The notes below the pieces were generated by a model that saw only the letters and a list, made by a program, of their open reading frames with translations, was not told where the DNA came from and did not search any database. From Epiperipatus broadwayi (lineage: Eukaryota; Onychophora; Udeonychophora; Euonychophora; Peripatidae), in contig JAQFVV010012423.1 in assembly GCA_028023455.1 (NCBI GenBank), forward strand, positions 3,209,753 to 3,273,752: a stretch of DNA of 64,000 nt, in the 5' to 3' direction. This document shows positions 35,691 to 47,004 of the stretch, piece by piece (the stretch's first letter is position 1; every line of letters starts with the position of its first letter). The position numbers and the translations under genes were made by a program.

Positions 35691-36242
35691 GGATTGAATT
35701 TGAACACTGGAACTATTACATCTCTGGGTTACCCGGTCTCCTAAATGATTTCTATATGTGAGTTTTTTGTGTGAAAATTTTCTTATATGAGGTTTTTTAT
35801 GTAAAGATTGGTTATATGGATGTTTAATATCTGTGTTTAATTGGTTTATAGATAAATAATTAGTTATTATAAATTATTGTACTTTGCACTAACTATAATT
35901 TTTGATTAAAATGTATAAGTATTTTAGTTTTTAGGAATATTATTGTGAGCACAGCTATTTTTTGTATGTGAGCATAGTCTAATTTTTCTATGTATGCACA
36001 TATGTATATTTTAATTTTTAATTTTGGATTTTTTATTTTTATATTTATTTTAATTTAAATACAATTTAAGCTTGATTAGGAGGGAATGTATTTTTTTTTG
36101 TTTGAATTTTGTCATTGATTGGGTAGATATTCTGTGTTAGATTTTGTGACCAATCAGGGGGGTTTTGTTAAAATTTTTAATCTTTTACCAAATCTGTAAT
36201 TTTTGATTATCGCCATTTTACTGTGTATTTTTTTTTTCCTTT

Positions 36243-36270
36243 CTGATGAAAACCAGTCCTCTGGTTGAAA
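36243..36270 (+). ncRNA. Hammerhead core of PLE-C, plus copy
   Basis: CTGATGA at 36,243-36,249 is the exact conserved hammerhead core, followed by a six-pair stem (AACCAG/CTGGTT, loop tcct, one extra A) and GAAA at 36,267-36,270. A short AT-rich stem III can follow (ATA/TAT). A convincing stem I was not seen, so the 3' boundary is open. The position 3' of the GIY-YIG frame matches known PLE hammerhead motifs. Confidence 0.5.
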
Positions 36271-36379
36271 TATTATATTATTTATTGGATTTATAAGTTT
36301 TTTTTTTGTTTTTATATGTATTTCCTTTGGTTAGTTTGTTATTTATTAATATTTTGATATATATATATATAAAGTTGAA

Positions 36380-38795
36380 AAAAAAACATAAATAAACACA
36401 GATAAAAAATTTTATAGATATTTTATATATTACACTAGAATAAAAAACTGTTAAGGATTAAATAATTTTGAATTTAAAATAATATTATAAATTAAACACT
36501 TTAAAAAAGTTGTAATTAACATTTTATTAATTCAGATTTTGGAATTAAAACAAGTATGCTTTTATGTTACAATAGATTAATAGATATAGTGATAATTATA
36601 AAATTTCACTATTTATTTTGATTAAATTAATTTTTTTTTAAATTAAAGCTTGTATAACATATTTTGATAAAGGTCCTACAGAGTTATTTTTGAAAGGATT
36701 AAGTTAAATTGAAAAGTCATTAACTTTTTTCAGTCAAGGTAGGGAAGGCTTGCTTTTAATTACTGTTTATTTATTCAATTCTCATTATAAAATAGTTGGA
36801 AAAAATATTAGGAAGAATGTTTTTTTTAGAGTTCTACAGTTATTATTATAACAGCATGAAAAGTACAAAGTTATTACTGAAGGCAAAATGCAGTGTATGC
36901 AGCAACTGCTAGTTTACTACAGTAGAGTTTTTTTTTTCATGAATGCCAGGACCAGTTTTTCTGAGGTTCATTTGTCACATATATTATATACTAGCGAATA
37001 TGCCTGAAGTCTATAAAATTCTATACTAAATGAAACTGAATGTATATATGCTAACACTTACCAGATTATACTTTTTTGAAGATGACAATATGCCAGTCTT
37101 TTGTTTATAAGAGACCAGCTTAACAAGAGATTCCATCAGCATGCTGAAGTATTTTATATGTGTACTATTCTATCTATAGTAGAGAGGCACTGATTAAGGT
37201 ATTGTGTGATATATATAAAGTATAGCTGATGAATAGTGTTCTTATATAATGATAATATTATTTGTAAATAATTTATTGAAAATGACAGTTAAAATCTTTA
37301 GTTTGAGAGTAAAACAAGTAAATGATATTTGCTTGATTCAAAAGTTTAAAAAGCAAAGATTGATTCATAGACAATTTTATTTTGAAAAAAAAAAGTAAAC
37401 TCCTAAAGTCTTTCTAGATTCAGGAAAAAATAAACTTGCTAGAGTATTTTAAAGATGTTTACAATTAATTAGAACCTGTTAAAATAAAAAAATGAAATTT
37501 ATATAAAAGACTGTCAAAGAAGAATTTTTTTGAAAAAAGGTAAAAAGAAAAAACATTTTTATTACTATTTTATATATGTGTGTGTAATTTTATATATTAT
37601 TAAAAAACTAATTGAATTTTTTTATAAGTCTACAACAATTTGAAGATGTTAATTAAAATTATTATGCAACATATCTGAGTGCTTCTATATATGTGATATT
37701 CTATATATTTTTATTATTATATGACAATTTCCATATGTTATAAGCATGTCTGTGTGCTTATATAGCTGAAGGTCACATGAACACATATGTGTTAATATTA
37801 AACATATTATTAGTTTATAAAAATTCAGATATGTTCTTTTTATATTATATAGATACGTCTGGGTGCTGATAGATAGCTGTGTTAGGTCAACCTATTGTGA
37901 CATATATGTAAATTACAATGGAATGGTGGATTTATTTTTGATATTAATCAAAATCATAAAACATAATTGGATGTATTGACATATTCACCAGACCTTAATT
38001 TTATTTATTAATAAATTGATATTTCATTGTTAATGTTATTCCAGTAAATTTACTCAATCGTAAATAGTTTAGAATATTATATGATTGTATTCTATCTCTT
38101 GATCACATTAGCAGTTATAGAGCTTTAGTTTTCTGAGCTGGAATTGTGCATAATGGTATGTTATATAAAAGTAGTTTATGTTTAGAGTTATAAACATCAG
38201 ATGATGATGATGATGATGATGGATGGTACAAAGGGATATCCTTTAAAGTCGATACATATATTTTTGAATTTTATTTAGAAATTAAGTTTATAATTTCCAA
38301 CTACATTAATGGTACTAAATGATCAGAGTATTGATAAATATTAGCATGTTTTAATTTCCCAGCATTGTTGTTTTTATTCTTATATATTCTGATGGATTAG
38401 CACTTTATTTTGTGCTTCCAAATTATTGTTTAAATAATCTGTCTCAAGATGGCAAGAAATATAGTGAACTCATATCAAATCCAGTTGCAAGATTGAATGT
38501 TGATCATTCATGATGGTGAATGATTATTTTTGTCTGTAATGCTGGTGAACTTATTAATAGTTAGTGTTGATCTCTCATGTTCATTCTTCATTCATACTCA
38601 TTCCTTTTATATTTAAATTTAAAATTGGTTCAACTGAGTTATGTTTGTATAATACTGATAATATTACAGCTAGTTATACTTATAGTTATGGCTGTCATGC
38701 TCCACATACTCATTATTTGTAAATTTATATTTAAATTTTGTAGTAATTTGTATTAACTGGGATTGATGATGATTCTTTTCCTTCACCCCATGTTC
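36380..38795 (+). repeat. Old ~2.5-kb duplicated segment, copy 2
   Basis: Direct-orientation counterpart of 21,120-23,690, beginning just beyond the right end of PLE-C. It lacks the U2-like insert (junction equivalent near 37,520-37,560) and the long AT runs of copy 1, and contains (ATG)n at 38,201-38,220. No coding frame was recognised. It may be a degenerate mobile element or an ancient segmental duplication. Confidence 0.7.
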
Positions 38796-39239
38796 ACATG
38801 AGATACATATTGTTACAATATATTGATCTTTTGTGTATTTATTGTTACTTTTTTAAAAGTGTGTCTATATTTTAATAATTGAAAAATAGATGCTAAAATA
38901 AATTACGTTAAGAGAACTGGAAGCAATAATAGACTATAACTGAAAATGGTGTTCATTGACTAATAGATTTCTCAAGCTAGGTTTGGATAAATAGTTTTAT
39001 AAGTTTTTGCCTTTCAACAATATAAATATTATTCAATGTTTAAATAAATCCCAACTTAAACCATTGAAAGAACAAAATTATATGAAAATTTAAAATCAAT
39101 GTATAAGAGTGATGTTATCATTATTGACACTACTATTAATAGATGAGACAGAATTCAGATAATTTGGACATACTGTGTATTTTATGTTTTTCATTGATAA
39201 CTTTAATAACTGAAACACAGGCTTATTATATACCTCTGT

Positions 39240-39650
39240 CTATATATGTAATATATAGGGTATATGAGCATAGACTTTCAGATGACCCATCACTCTCCAC
39301 TCTATCCAATAACACTGATACACTCAAGCACATATATGCTGAAAAGATAAATAATCACCAATATATGTATTTCATGCTAAATCAGCAATCATCAGCTAGT
39401 CCAGATTATCATCTCCCACACATATATACTATAAGTGCTCAAATATATATTAAGATAGACAATCTTTATACTTTAATGGACAGGCGCCAATCTGCTGCAC
39501 ACTCAAACTCTTCAACCGTCCATCAAGAATCTTGGCCTCAGGGTGGCCTTTGAGCATTCCATCATCAGATTTTCAATGGGATGGACGGTTGAAGAGTTGG
39601 AGTGTGTAGCAGATTGGAGCCTGTCCATCAAGGTATGAAGATTGTCTATC

Positions 39651-39655
<5 letters not shown>
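39240..39655 (+). repeat. FB foldback family, copy 5: left arm and central hairpin
   Basis: The left arm (39,245-39,440) is the inverted complement of 41,995-42,180 beyond PLE-D. It is followed by a central hairpin whose arms 39,455-39,523 and 39,572-39,655 pair closely (aagatagacaatctt..., ggacaggc, tcaaccgtccatc). A 136-codon frame (39,143-39,553) crosses it but lies wholly in repeat sequence and is not accepted as a gene. Confidence 0.75.

Positions 39656-39717
<62 letters not shown>
39652..39717. repeat. (AT)n at left edge of PLE-D
   Basis: AT run between the FB central hairpin and PLE-D. It pairs in position with the AT run at 41,924-41,987 on the other side. Confidence 0.95.
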
Positions 39718-39719
<2 letters not shown>

Positions 39720-39818
39720 AATAACTACAAACCATTAAATGTCTGTATTTTTAAATTATATAATAATAATTCAAACAAATATATTTAATACAGTATTCAA
39801 AATTAAATAATATATTCT

Positions 39819-39869
39819 TTACCAGAAGTACTTTCAATTGTTTCACTGACAATCTTTTTCAACTGTTAA
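39819..39869 (-). ncRNA. Hammerhead-like motif of PLE-D, minus copy
   Basis: Inverted complement of 41,816-41,866, with all pairing elements (TTA/TAA, CAG/CTG), TTGAAAA and GAAAGTACTT preserved. Confidence 0.42.
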
Positions 39870-39920
39870 TACAAACGCATAAAAAATAAAACTTGCATTA
39901 CCCATCATTCAATCTATTCA

Positions 39921-40325
39921 AATTTCCCACAATTCTGTTGTCTTTATATTTAGCCGATTGTTTATTCATCAAACCACCTCTATTCCTAGATATCATCATT
40001 GCCTCTTTAATTTAACGTTTTTCACTACACCTTTCAATTTGAATAATTTTTATATCTCTATTATTAAATTTAAAACCATAATTACATGTTTTATTATGAT
40101 CAAATATAATTGATGGAGTATTCATATTTACTGAAGATATATTTTCTTTCTGTACACGCTTATATAATGTCTTATGATCATTATATCGTTTTTGTAATGT
40201 ACATTTGGATTCCCCTATATATTTTATTCCACAACCACATTCCAACATATATATAACAGAACTTAATTCAAACTTAGAAATCTTGGCTTTGGAGTTATTT
40301 ATCATATCTAAATTATTTTAAGTGT
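39921..40325 (-). pseudogene. PLE-D GIY-YIG domain, short copy
   Basis: A minus frame from MINNSKAKISKFE through VIYMLECGCGIKYIGESKC (GIY and YIG), QKRYNDHKTLY, IFDHNKTCNYG to IERCSEKR, then a TAA at about 40,014-40,016 where the plus copy has Lys (SEKRKIKEAM). Beyond the stop the sequence still encodes the end of the domain to ELWEI at about 39,921. RT is missing. Confidence 0.82.
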
Positions 40326-40389
40326 TTTAAGAATTAAGAAAATATAAAATTAAATAAAAAAAATTTTCATTTAAAAGAAGTTGTTGTTT

Positions 40390-41766
40390 TTGGTGGTGTT
40401 TTTTATTATAATGCTTGTAGATATATTGAAAAAATAATGCAAGATGTGCTTGGATTTGGAGATTATACGATTTCATCATCATTTGATTTTATTAATAGGA
40501 TTAAAAATATAAAAATTGATAATAATGATGTTATGTGTACACTTGACATATCTGAAATGTATGGTTCAATTAATCGTATTGAATCAATAGAGATTATTGA
40601 GAGAGCTTTGTTTTTAAAATCTATTGATAATAATATTAGAAATTTTATTGTTAAAATATTAAGATTTGTGAATGATAATATATATGTTAGGTTTAATGAT
40701 TGCTTTTATAAAATGAATTTTGGTTGGCCAATGGGTCTTCCGGTGGTATCACAGCTTTGTAATTTTTTTATTTCTAATTATGAGGTTAAGATATTGTCTC
40801 AGATAAAAAGATAAAGGAATTAAAGTATATTGTAGATATGTTGATGATGTATTTATATGTGCACATAATGAAATAATAGTTAATTTGTTTAATGAGTTAA
40901 ATATGATTAATAATGTAAAATGGGTGTTAAATGAGGAGAAAGAAGATTCTATAAAGTTTTTAGATATATTTATTAAAAGAAATAATAATGTGTTTGATTA
41001 TAATATGATTTTAAAGCCTGTTGAAATTAGGGGTTATATTCCATATAATTCTAAAGTTCATATGAGTCATAAATTAGCTGGTTTGAAGTCATTTTTATTT
41101 AGAAATGATTATTTGTGCAAATTTATTAGTGATAAAATTGAAAATATTAATGTTTATATTACTGATATGTTGAATGTTGGTTATGGAAGGAATATTATTT
41201 ATAATACAATTACAAAATATAATCAAAATAAGAGTAATAATAAGAAAATATTAAGTAAATTAAAAAGTGATAAATGGATTTCTATTCCTTTTATATCTAA
41301 TCAACAAGCTAAATTAATTTATAAACTTTTTAGTGGTTTGTGTAGAATTTCTTTTTTCTCTTCAAATAATATAAATGATATGATAAATAACTCCAAAGCC
41401 AAGATTTCTAAGTTTGAATTAAGTTCTGTTATATATATGTTGGAATGTGGTTGTGGAATAAAATATATAGGGGAATCCAAATGTACATTACAAAAACGAT
41501 ATAATGATCATAAGACATTATATAAACGTGTACAGAAAGAAACTATATCTTCAGTAAATATGAATACTCCATCAATTATATTTGATCATAATAAAACATG
41601 TAATTATGGTTTTAAATTTAATAATAGAGATATAAAAATTATTCAAATTGAAAGGTGTAGTGAAAAACGTAAAATTAAAGAGGCAATGATGATATCTAGG
41701 AATAGAGGTGGTTTGATGAATAAACAATCGGCAAATATAAAGACAACAGAATTGTGGGAAATTTGA
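40390..41766 (+). pseudogene. PLE-D reverse transcriptase and GIY-YIG, longer copy
   Basis: Frame 40,437-40,814 (with readable sequence from about 40,390, VVVFGGVFYYNACRYIEK) holds CTLDISEMYGSINR (motif A, catalytic Asp) and FGWPMGLPVVSQLCNFF (motif B). One frameshift near 40,815-40,830 leads to YCRYVDDVFICAHNE (motif C, YVDD) and frame 40,885-41,766, with ILKPVEIRGYIPYNSKVHMSH, LAGLKSFLFRNDYLC, then the GIY-YIG domain (VIYMLECGCGIKYIGESKC, FDHNKTCNYG) ending TTELWEI. Apart from the shift and the missing N-terminus it is the best preserved A/B/D-type PLE protein here. Motif A reads D-ISEMYGSI instead of the D-IVSLYTNI of PLE-C, marking a separate PLE lineage. Confidence 0.85.
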
Positions 41767-41815
41767 ATAGATTGAATGATGGGTAATGCAAGTTTTTATT
41801 TTTTGTACGTTTGTA

Positions 41816-41866
41816 TTAACAGTTGAAAAAGATTGTCAGTGAAACAATTGAAAGTACTTCTGGTAA
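41816..41866 (+). ncRNA. Hammerhead-like motif of PLE-D, plus copy
   Basis: Order: TTA-a-CAG, TTGAAAA, stem II (ATTGT/ACAAT, loop cagtgaa), GAAAGTACTT (41,850-41,859), CTG-g-TAA. Stem I pairs CAG/CTG and TTA/TAA. PLE-A and B have TAG/CTA at the inner position, so a T-A pair corresponds to a C-G pair, as expected for a conserved helix. The core is UUGAAAA instead of CUGANGA. Confidence 0.45.
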
Positions 41867-41919
41867 AGAATATATTATTTAATTTTGAATACTGTATTAA
41901 ATATATTTGTTTGAATTAT

Positions 41920-41923
<4 letters not shown>

Positions 41924-41987
<64 letters not shown>
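41924..41987. repeat. (AT)n at right edge of PLE-D
   Basis: AT run between the PLE-D 3' end and the right FB arm. Confidence 0.95.
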
Positions 41988-41989
<2 letters not shown>

Positions 41990-41992
<3 letters not shown>

Positions 41993-42185
41993 CACTTATA
42001 GTATATATGTGTGGGAGATGATAATCTGGACCAACTGATGATTGCTGGTTTAGCATGAAATATGTATATTGGTGATTATTTATCTTTTCAGCATATATGT
42101 GCTTGAGTGTATCAGTGTTATTAGATAGAGTGGAGAGTAATGGGTCATCTGAAAGTCTGTGCTCATATACCCTATATATTGATAA
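41990..42185 (-). repeat. FB copy 5: right arm
   Basis: Inverted complement of 39,245-39,440, for example gggagatgataatctggac and catatatgtgcttgagtgta. Together the arms show that PLE-D landed inside a single FB element, probably within its central AT run. Confidence 0.75.
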
Positions 42186-42189
42186 CTTT

Positions 42190-43130
42190 ATTAAATTAAG
42201 CTTTTCTACATTTTGTAATTAAAGATGGTAAGCTTGCAAAACCAGATAAATATTTTAAAGAAATAATTTTACATATATGTATATTGCTTTTTATATTGAA
42301 ATAAATAAAGAATTATTTAATTTAAAATTAGTTTTTTTTTTTTAATTTTTTTTTTTTTCCAATAAATTTTACAAATAAAACCATCTAAATTTATAATTCA
42401 GCAAATAAAAAAAAAGCCTTCAACCATTTCCATTTAATAAACATCTAATATCTTTTATGATTTATGTTAAAATTTAATTTTAAGAAATTATTATTTATTG
42501 CTGTTTTCGATTCGCTTTACGTTTTTTTTTTTAAACAAATTGATAATTAATGTTGAGAAAAAAATTAAATATTTTGTTTTAGAAGTAAAAAAAAAAAAAC
42601 TAGAAACAAAATATTTTAAAGGCATTAAAATATGAAAAACAAATCCTTATAAATATTTGGTACTAATAACAAAATTATATCACTACATAACTCAATGTAA
42701 AACAAAGAGCTATACGCACAAAGAGAAACAGTTTAAAGAAATAGTTGATTTTCTAACTTGTGGGTAATGAGGGTTTATTTCTTTCTATTTTATTTGTTTT
42801 ACTTTTAAGCTGAGAGAAGTAGATTTTTATTTATTGATCAAAAATTGAAAATAGTTGTCCGTTTAATTTTTCTATCTAAAAAACTAAACATGCTTATAAC
42901 CTGGGGATAAATCCAAATTTAATTCCTCCAAAATGTAAATACCTGGTTACATGCTAGCAATTTCTCTACACATATAAAAATAATGATCATAAACTAGATC
43001 ACAACTTTTGATATAAAAGTAAATCTAAAATAATACAAAAATATGCAGGTATTTATTTAAATTAGAAAAATCACTTAAACAATAGAAGTTCCAATGTTTT
43101 GGTATCAAAGACGCAAATAGTTGAACAAAA
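42190..43130. other. Non-coding AT-rich stretch
   Basis: No feature was recognised. Confidence 0.5.

Positions 43131-43133
<3 letters not shown>

Positions 43134-43208
<75 letters not shown>
43134..43208. repeat. (AT)n microsatellite
   Basis: Continuous AT run, ending attgtaac. Confidence 0.95.
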
Positions 43209-43209
<1 letters not shown>

Positions 43210-43211
<2 letters not shown>

Positions 43212-45070
43212 AACCATATATTTTAGTAGAAAATATATTAATTGATGTAACTTATATAAAAATTTCTCTTCTTCTCTTGGTGATTTGGTTATCTTGATTC
43301 GCATTTGAAAAGATTACTTTCTTATATTATTTTAATATAAATTTAAGTTTGCTTCATTCCATATACTAACTTATATCAAAACGTTTAACTTTTAAAAAAA
43401 TTGACAACACATAAAAATTTGGTAAAATATTATTAAAAATAATATTTTTGTTTTGTTTGTTTAAAAATGATCTTAAATTATTATTTCTATTAAATTTATA
43501 AAACCATTTGTTCAATTAAAATAAATTATTAAATAAATACAATAATTACGTAGGCGTCTCAATGTAATAAAAGAAAAGAGTGCGAATTTCTAGGAGAATA
43601 TCGTCTGTTAGTTTGTCTTTTGGTGGGAAGAAGAACAGAAATGGTCAAGGCAAATAGTGTAAATTTGCTGAGCTTATTTTGATGCCATTAATAAGTGAAT
43701 AAATTACCACAAAATTTGTTATAAACATAAAATAACTTAGTGGTATCTAATTAAGATGGATCACTAAATTTAAAGATCTTTTCAAGTCGGTCGGCCAAGA
43801 ATCAAATCACCGGTAGCGTTTCCAATATTGCATTTTTGAAATGTCGGAGCTTCCCAGTTTGAAAGAATTAAATACAAGAATTTGGTATGTTTTGAAATAT
43901 TTATTATTCTACAATTTGGAAAATTTAAATCAGTGTTTTAATTACAGAAGTTTTATGAAAATGAAAATTTGTTTTTTAAAAAAAAAAAAAAGAAAAAGTT
44001 TAAGTTAAAATAAAGTAAAGCGTTAAAGCTATCAAAATATTTAATATTTCCGTTTTTTAATTCTGATAAAATATAATATTGATTGATATTTAACTTTACA
44101 ATGCCATTAATATTTGCTAATTAATTTGTTTAACGCTTGGATCATAAACATTTTTCAAATAATTAATCAAAGTTTTTTATAATTGTATCGTCTATTTAAA
44201 AATGAATAAATTAATTGCTGTAATTGGTTATTCCTGGATTAACGCAATGGATAAATAAATACTTGCATGGATAGGATAAACTTGGAACACTTTTGATAGA
44301 GAGATGTAGGGATTAATAACTTTATGAAAAACATTTTCATTTAAATTCTGTGTATCCTGTTTTAAAATTGTTTCATGTTTGGAGAGCCACGCAAATCGTT
44401 AATCTAATATTGCTTTAATAACTAATCAAATGGATATAATTGCATGTATGGAATTTAACTACAGTTATAGCTATTACCTCATATACTTATTATTCTACAC
44501 ATTGTACATGGATTCCACGGATCACATTAGGAATTATAAAATGCTATACAATCCAATTTATGATACACACATCTGCTAAAATTCATGTATTTGAACTATA
44601 AAATGCTTTACATTTAGTTTTATCACACACACACCGTTAAATGTTATATGTTAATGAATAACACATTTAGTTAATTTTATTGTTATATGAACTCGCATAT
44701 GAAGTTCATAAGTTATATTTGTTAGATTTAAATTAATAAAGGTTGAATAAAATATTTATTCAAAAGAATAGCGCTTGCGGAGAAAGCTTAAACAGTACTT
44801 AATGAATTCATGAGATATACCAATCTTTATGAGATATTTTGTGAGTCTTTCCAGATTTATATTCCCATGCCAATATTATTTACATTATATTATACATGTT
44901 TATTTTAAGCAAGATAAGTAGTACATTAGTTGTCCTGATTATTGTAATATTTTACTAAGCAAGAACCCACATTTGCTAAAGTGTCAGCGTATTCTGAATA
45001 ATCAGAAGAATTGAGGGGGATGATTTGCACTTCAATGTGAAGTAAATTATAATGTTGTTTTAGTATGTTA
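43210..45070. other. Apparently single-copy non-coding stretch
   Basis: No open frame with recognisable domains was seen. Less microsatellite-rich than most of the window; could be intron or intergenic DNA. Confidence 0.4.
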
Positions 45071-45078
45071 AAGGCTTT

Positions 45079-45107
45079 AATCTGTGCTGGTGGTTAATCC
45101 GCAGATT
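45079..45107 (+). other. Hairpin 1 of a matching pair
   Basis: Stem AATCTGTG / CGCAGATT (eight pairs including one G-T) closes the 13-nt loop CTGGTGGTTAATC. The second hairpin at 45,133 has the same loop on a different stem. Confidence 0.55.
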
Positions 45108-45132
45108 ATTTTAATTGCTATTTTGTATTTTA

Positions 45133-45173
45133 CACACATTCCTGCGCTGGTGGTTAATCCGCGGAATTGTGTG
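45133..45173 (+). other. Hairpin 2 of a matching pair
   Basis: Stem CACAC-ATTCC-(t)-GCG pairs with CGC-GGAAT-(t)-GTGTG, closing the identical 13-nt loop CTGGTGGTTAATC. The stem sequence differs from hairpin 1 but stays paired over 13 base pairs with two single-T bulges. Confidence 0.55.
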
Positions 45174-45179
45174 ATTATA

Positions 45180-46750
45180 CGTATGACTTTATGATAGTGT
45201 TTAAATACGCAAAACGTTAGTATTATTTAATTCCTACGTGTAGATGAAAACATCCATAGGAATATGTTTGCTTCACAGATATAAGTTGGGCAAAGTATTT
45301 TAGTTAATCTGCCAAATCATCTTCTTCATTTGTAAGCATAATTTATCGGTTAGATTGATAAATGGCAACAGGACATTCTATTCAAGTACTTCATGATAAT
45401 TAACTGTTGGTTAATTATTATCTACCGGAGTGTAAGTTTACATTTTCATTTTAATTAATGATTACATTATAGCTAAAACATACAAACATCATATTATTTA
45501 TTATATTATTATAGGTATACAGTAGGGATTTATTGAATCTGGAAATGACGTTCAATATTTCATAAGTTAATGCTGAATTTAATAATTGTCTCAATATTCA
45601 TTATATTAGATTGAAATAAGGTATGATTAGGTTTTTAAATACTGTACCTGTGAGATGTATTGAAGAAAGTCTATTGAACCATCATTTAATTATTTTATTT
45701 GTTTATTTACGTTTTATTTAAAATATTGAAATTAACAATTTATTGTTCATAAAGTTTGTAAATAAAAGTTGATTTATAATTAAACTTACTGTGCCGTTGC
45801 TATGTGTCATTCATAACATCAGAAATCATAAACTTTGGATAGAGCATACATTATAGAGCATACATTGAATTACATATTATTGTCTACATGATATAAGAAT
45901 TTATTAATATTTTGAGAAAACATTAAGATGCTTTTCGTCTTTGGTAGTATATGATTGGTAAGGTACAATAAAATCCCATTTACCCTTTCCATCATTGTGG
46001 CTTTGCGTAGTTGATTCTAGTATAAAATACAAATTAATTATTAAACTTGTGAACAGATTTATTCAATAATGATATGATTAAATATATTTACCTAACATTT
46101 TTAAATTTTCATTCGTCAATACAATAAGAGTCTCAATGATATATTAAATTATAAAAGAACCCAATTATTCATGTTTATTAATTGCAAAGCTTTACCTGGA
46201 CTAGCATCTGTCTTAGAAATCATATAGATGATTTAAAATTTCATAATTTTATGTGGTTCCACAAATTACGCTATCTTGTACATGGTCGGCCATAGGGTCG
46301 CATACCATAAAAATCGCAAATTGAGGTTTAAGGGTGATAAAATTGCACTTATAATTTGTTTAATATGTTTTATAATAATACTATGATAGGTTTTCGCGGT
46401 ATACCCTGGCTGCGATCAAATAAATTATAAAAAGTTAGGTTAATTCATTAATTTTGTCTGTAGTAAATTGCCCCAGATGTTGATTGTGGTCTTTTGTGCA
46501 TAAAATAAATAGTATGATATGCTTTTGGATACAGCTCTTAATAGCTGATAATGTGCAATGAGAGTTGATCAGTGACCAAGGTTACAATTCCTAGTGCACT
46601 TACGTGATGTAGTTGAGACCACACACTTTACGGTTACAATTTATAGTGCCGCAACAAGTACGGCATAATGATGGGTAGTTGGAGGGGCGATGGAAGGTTG
46701 GTTACCACCTTTGTGAGCCATCAGGGTGGACGGCTCCGGGGATTTTGGTC
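45180..46750. other. Non-coding stretch with a short direct repeat
   Basis: No coding frame was recognised. The string ggttacaatt followed after two bases by tagtgc occurs at 46,580-46,597 and 46,632-46,649 in a locally GC-richer part (46,560-46,750). An AT run follows at 46,755-46,789. Confidence 0.4.
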
Positions 46751-46797
<47 letters not shown>

Positions 46798-47004
46798 TTA
46801 CATTTCTAAACATATTTGTGTTTGGGAAAAATTAATATTGATTGCTCAAACATTTAATTAGATGGAGTATTTTGATTCTGTAAAGAAAATGAAAAGAAGT
46901 AAATGTAAATAGTTCTAGAAATTGAAATAATTTTCATCTTTAATATTTAATTCTATTTTAGTATGTAACCTGCTTATACTGAAAGTTTCTTATATATGTA
47001 AGTA

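Larger units (their letters stand above)
31115..36350. mobile_element. PLE-C: large head-to-head pair, 2.35-kb inverted arms
   Basis: The minus copy runs from about 33,952 back to 31,115. The plus copy runs from about 33,953 to about 36,350. Arms of about 2.35 kb (31,115-33,463 and 33,953-36,330) match closely as inverted complements through RT, GIY-YIG and 3' flank. The 490-bp spacer is the extra 5' part of the minus copy. Both copies are 5'-truncated at the junction and broken by different lesions, so together they preserve most of the protein. Confidence 0.9.
39717..41925. mobile_element. PLE-D: head-to-head PLE pair nested in an FB element
   Basis: A short minus copy (about 40,325 back to 39,717) with only the GIY-YIG part and 3' flank, and a longer plus copy (about 40,326-41,925) with RT plus GIY-YIG. 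The about 600-bp arms are nearly identical inverted complements. The outer left end, read on the minus strand, has aatacagacatt, as at the ends of A and B. AT runs and then the two FB arms flank both sides. Confidence 0.88.

Noticed and set aside
39143-39553. 136-codon frame starting MRQNSDNLDILC
   Set aside because: It runs through the FB foldback arm and hairpin, whose other copies are not open, so it is a chance frame in repeat DNA.
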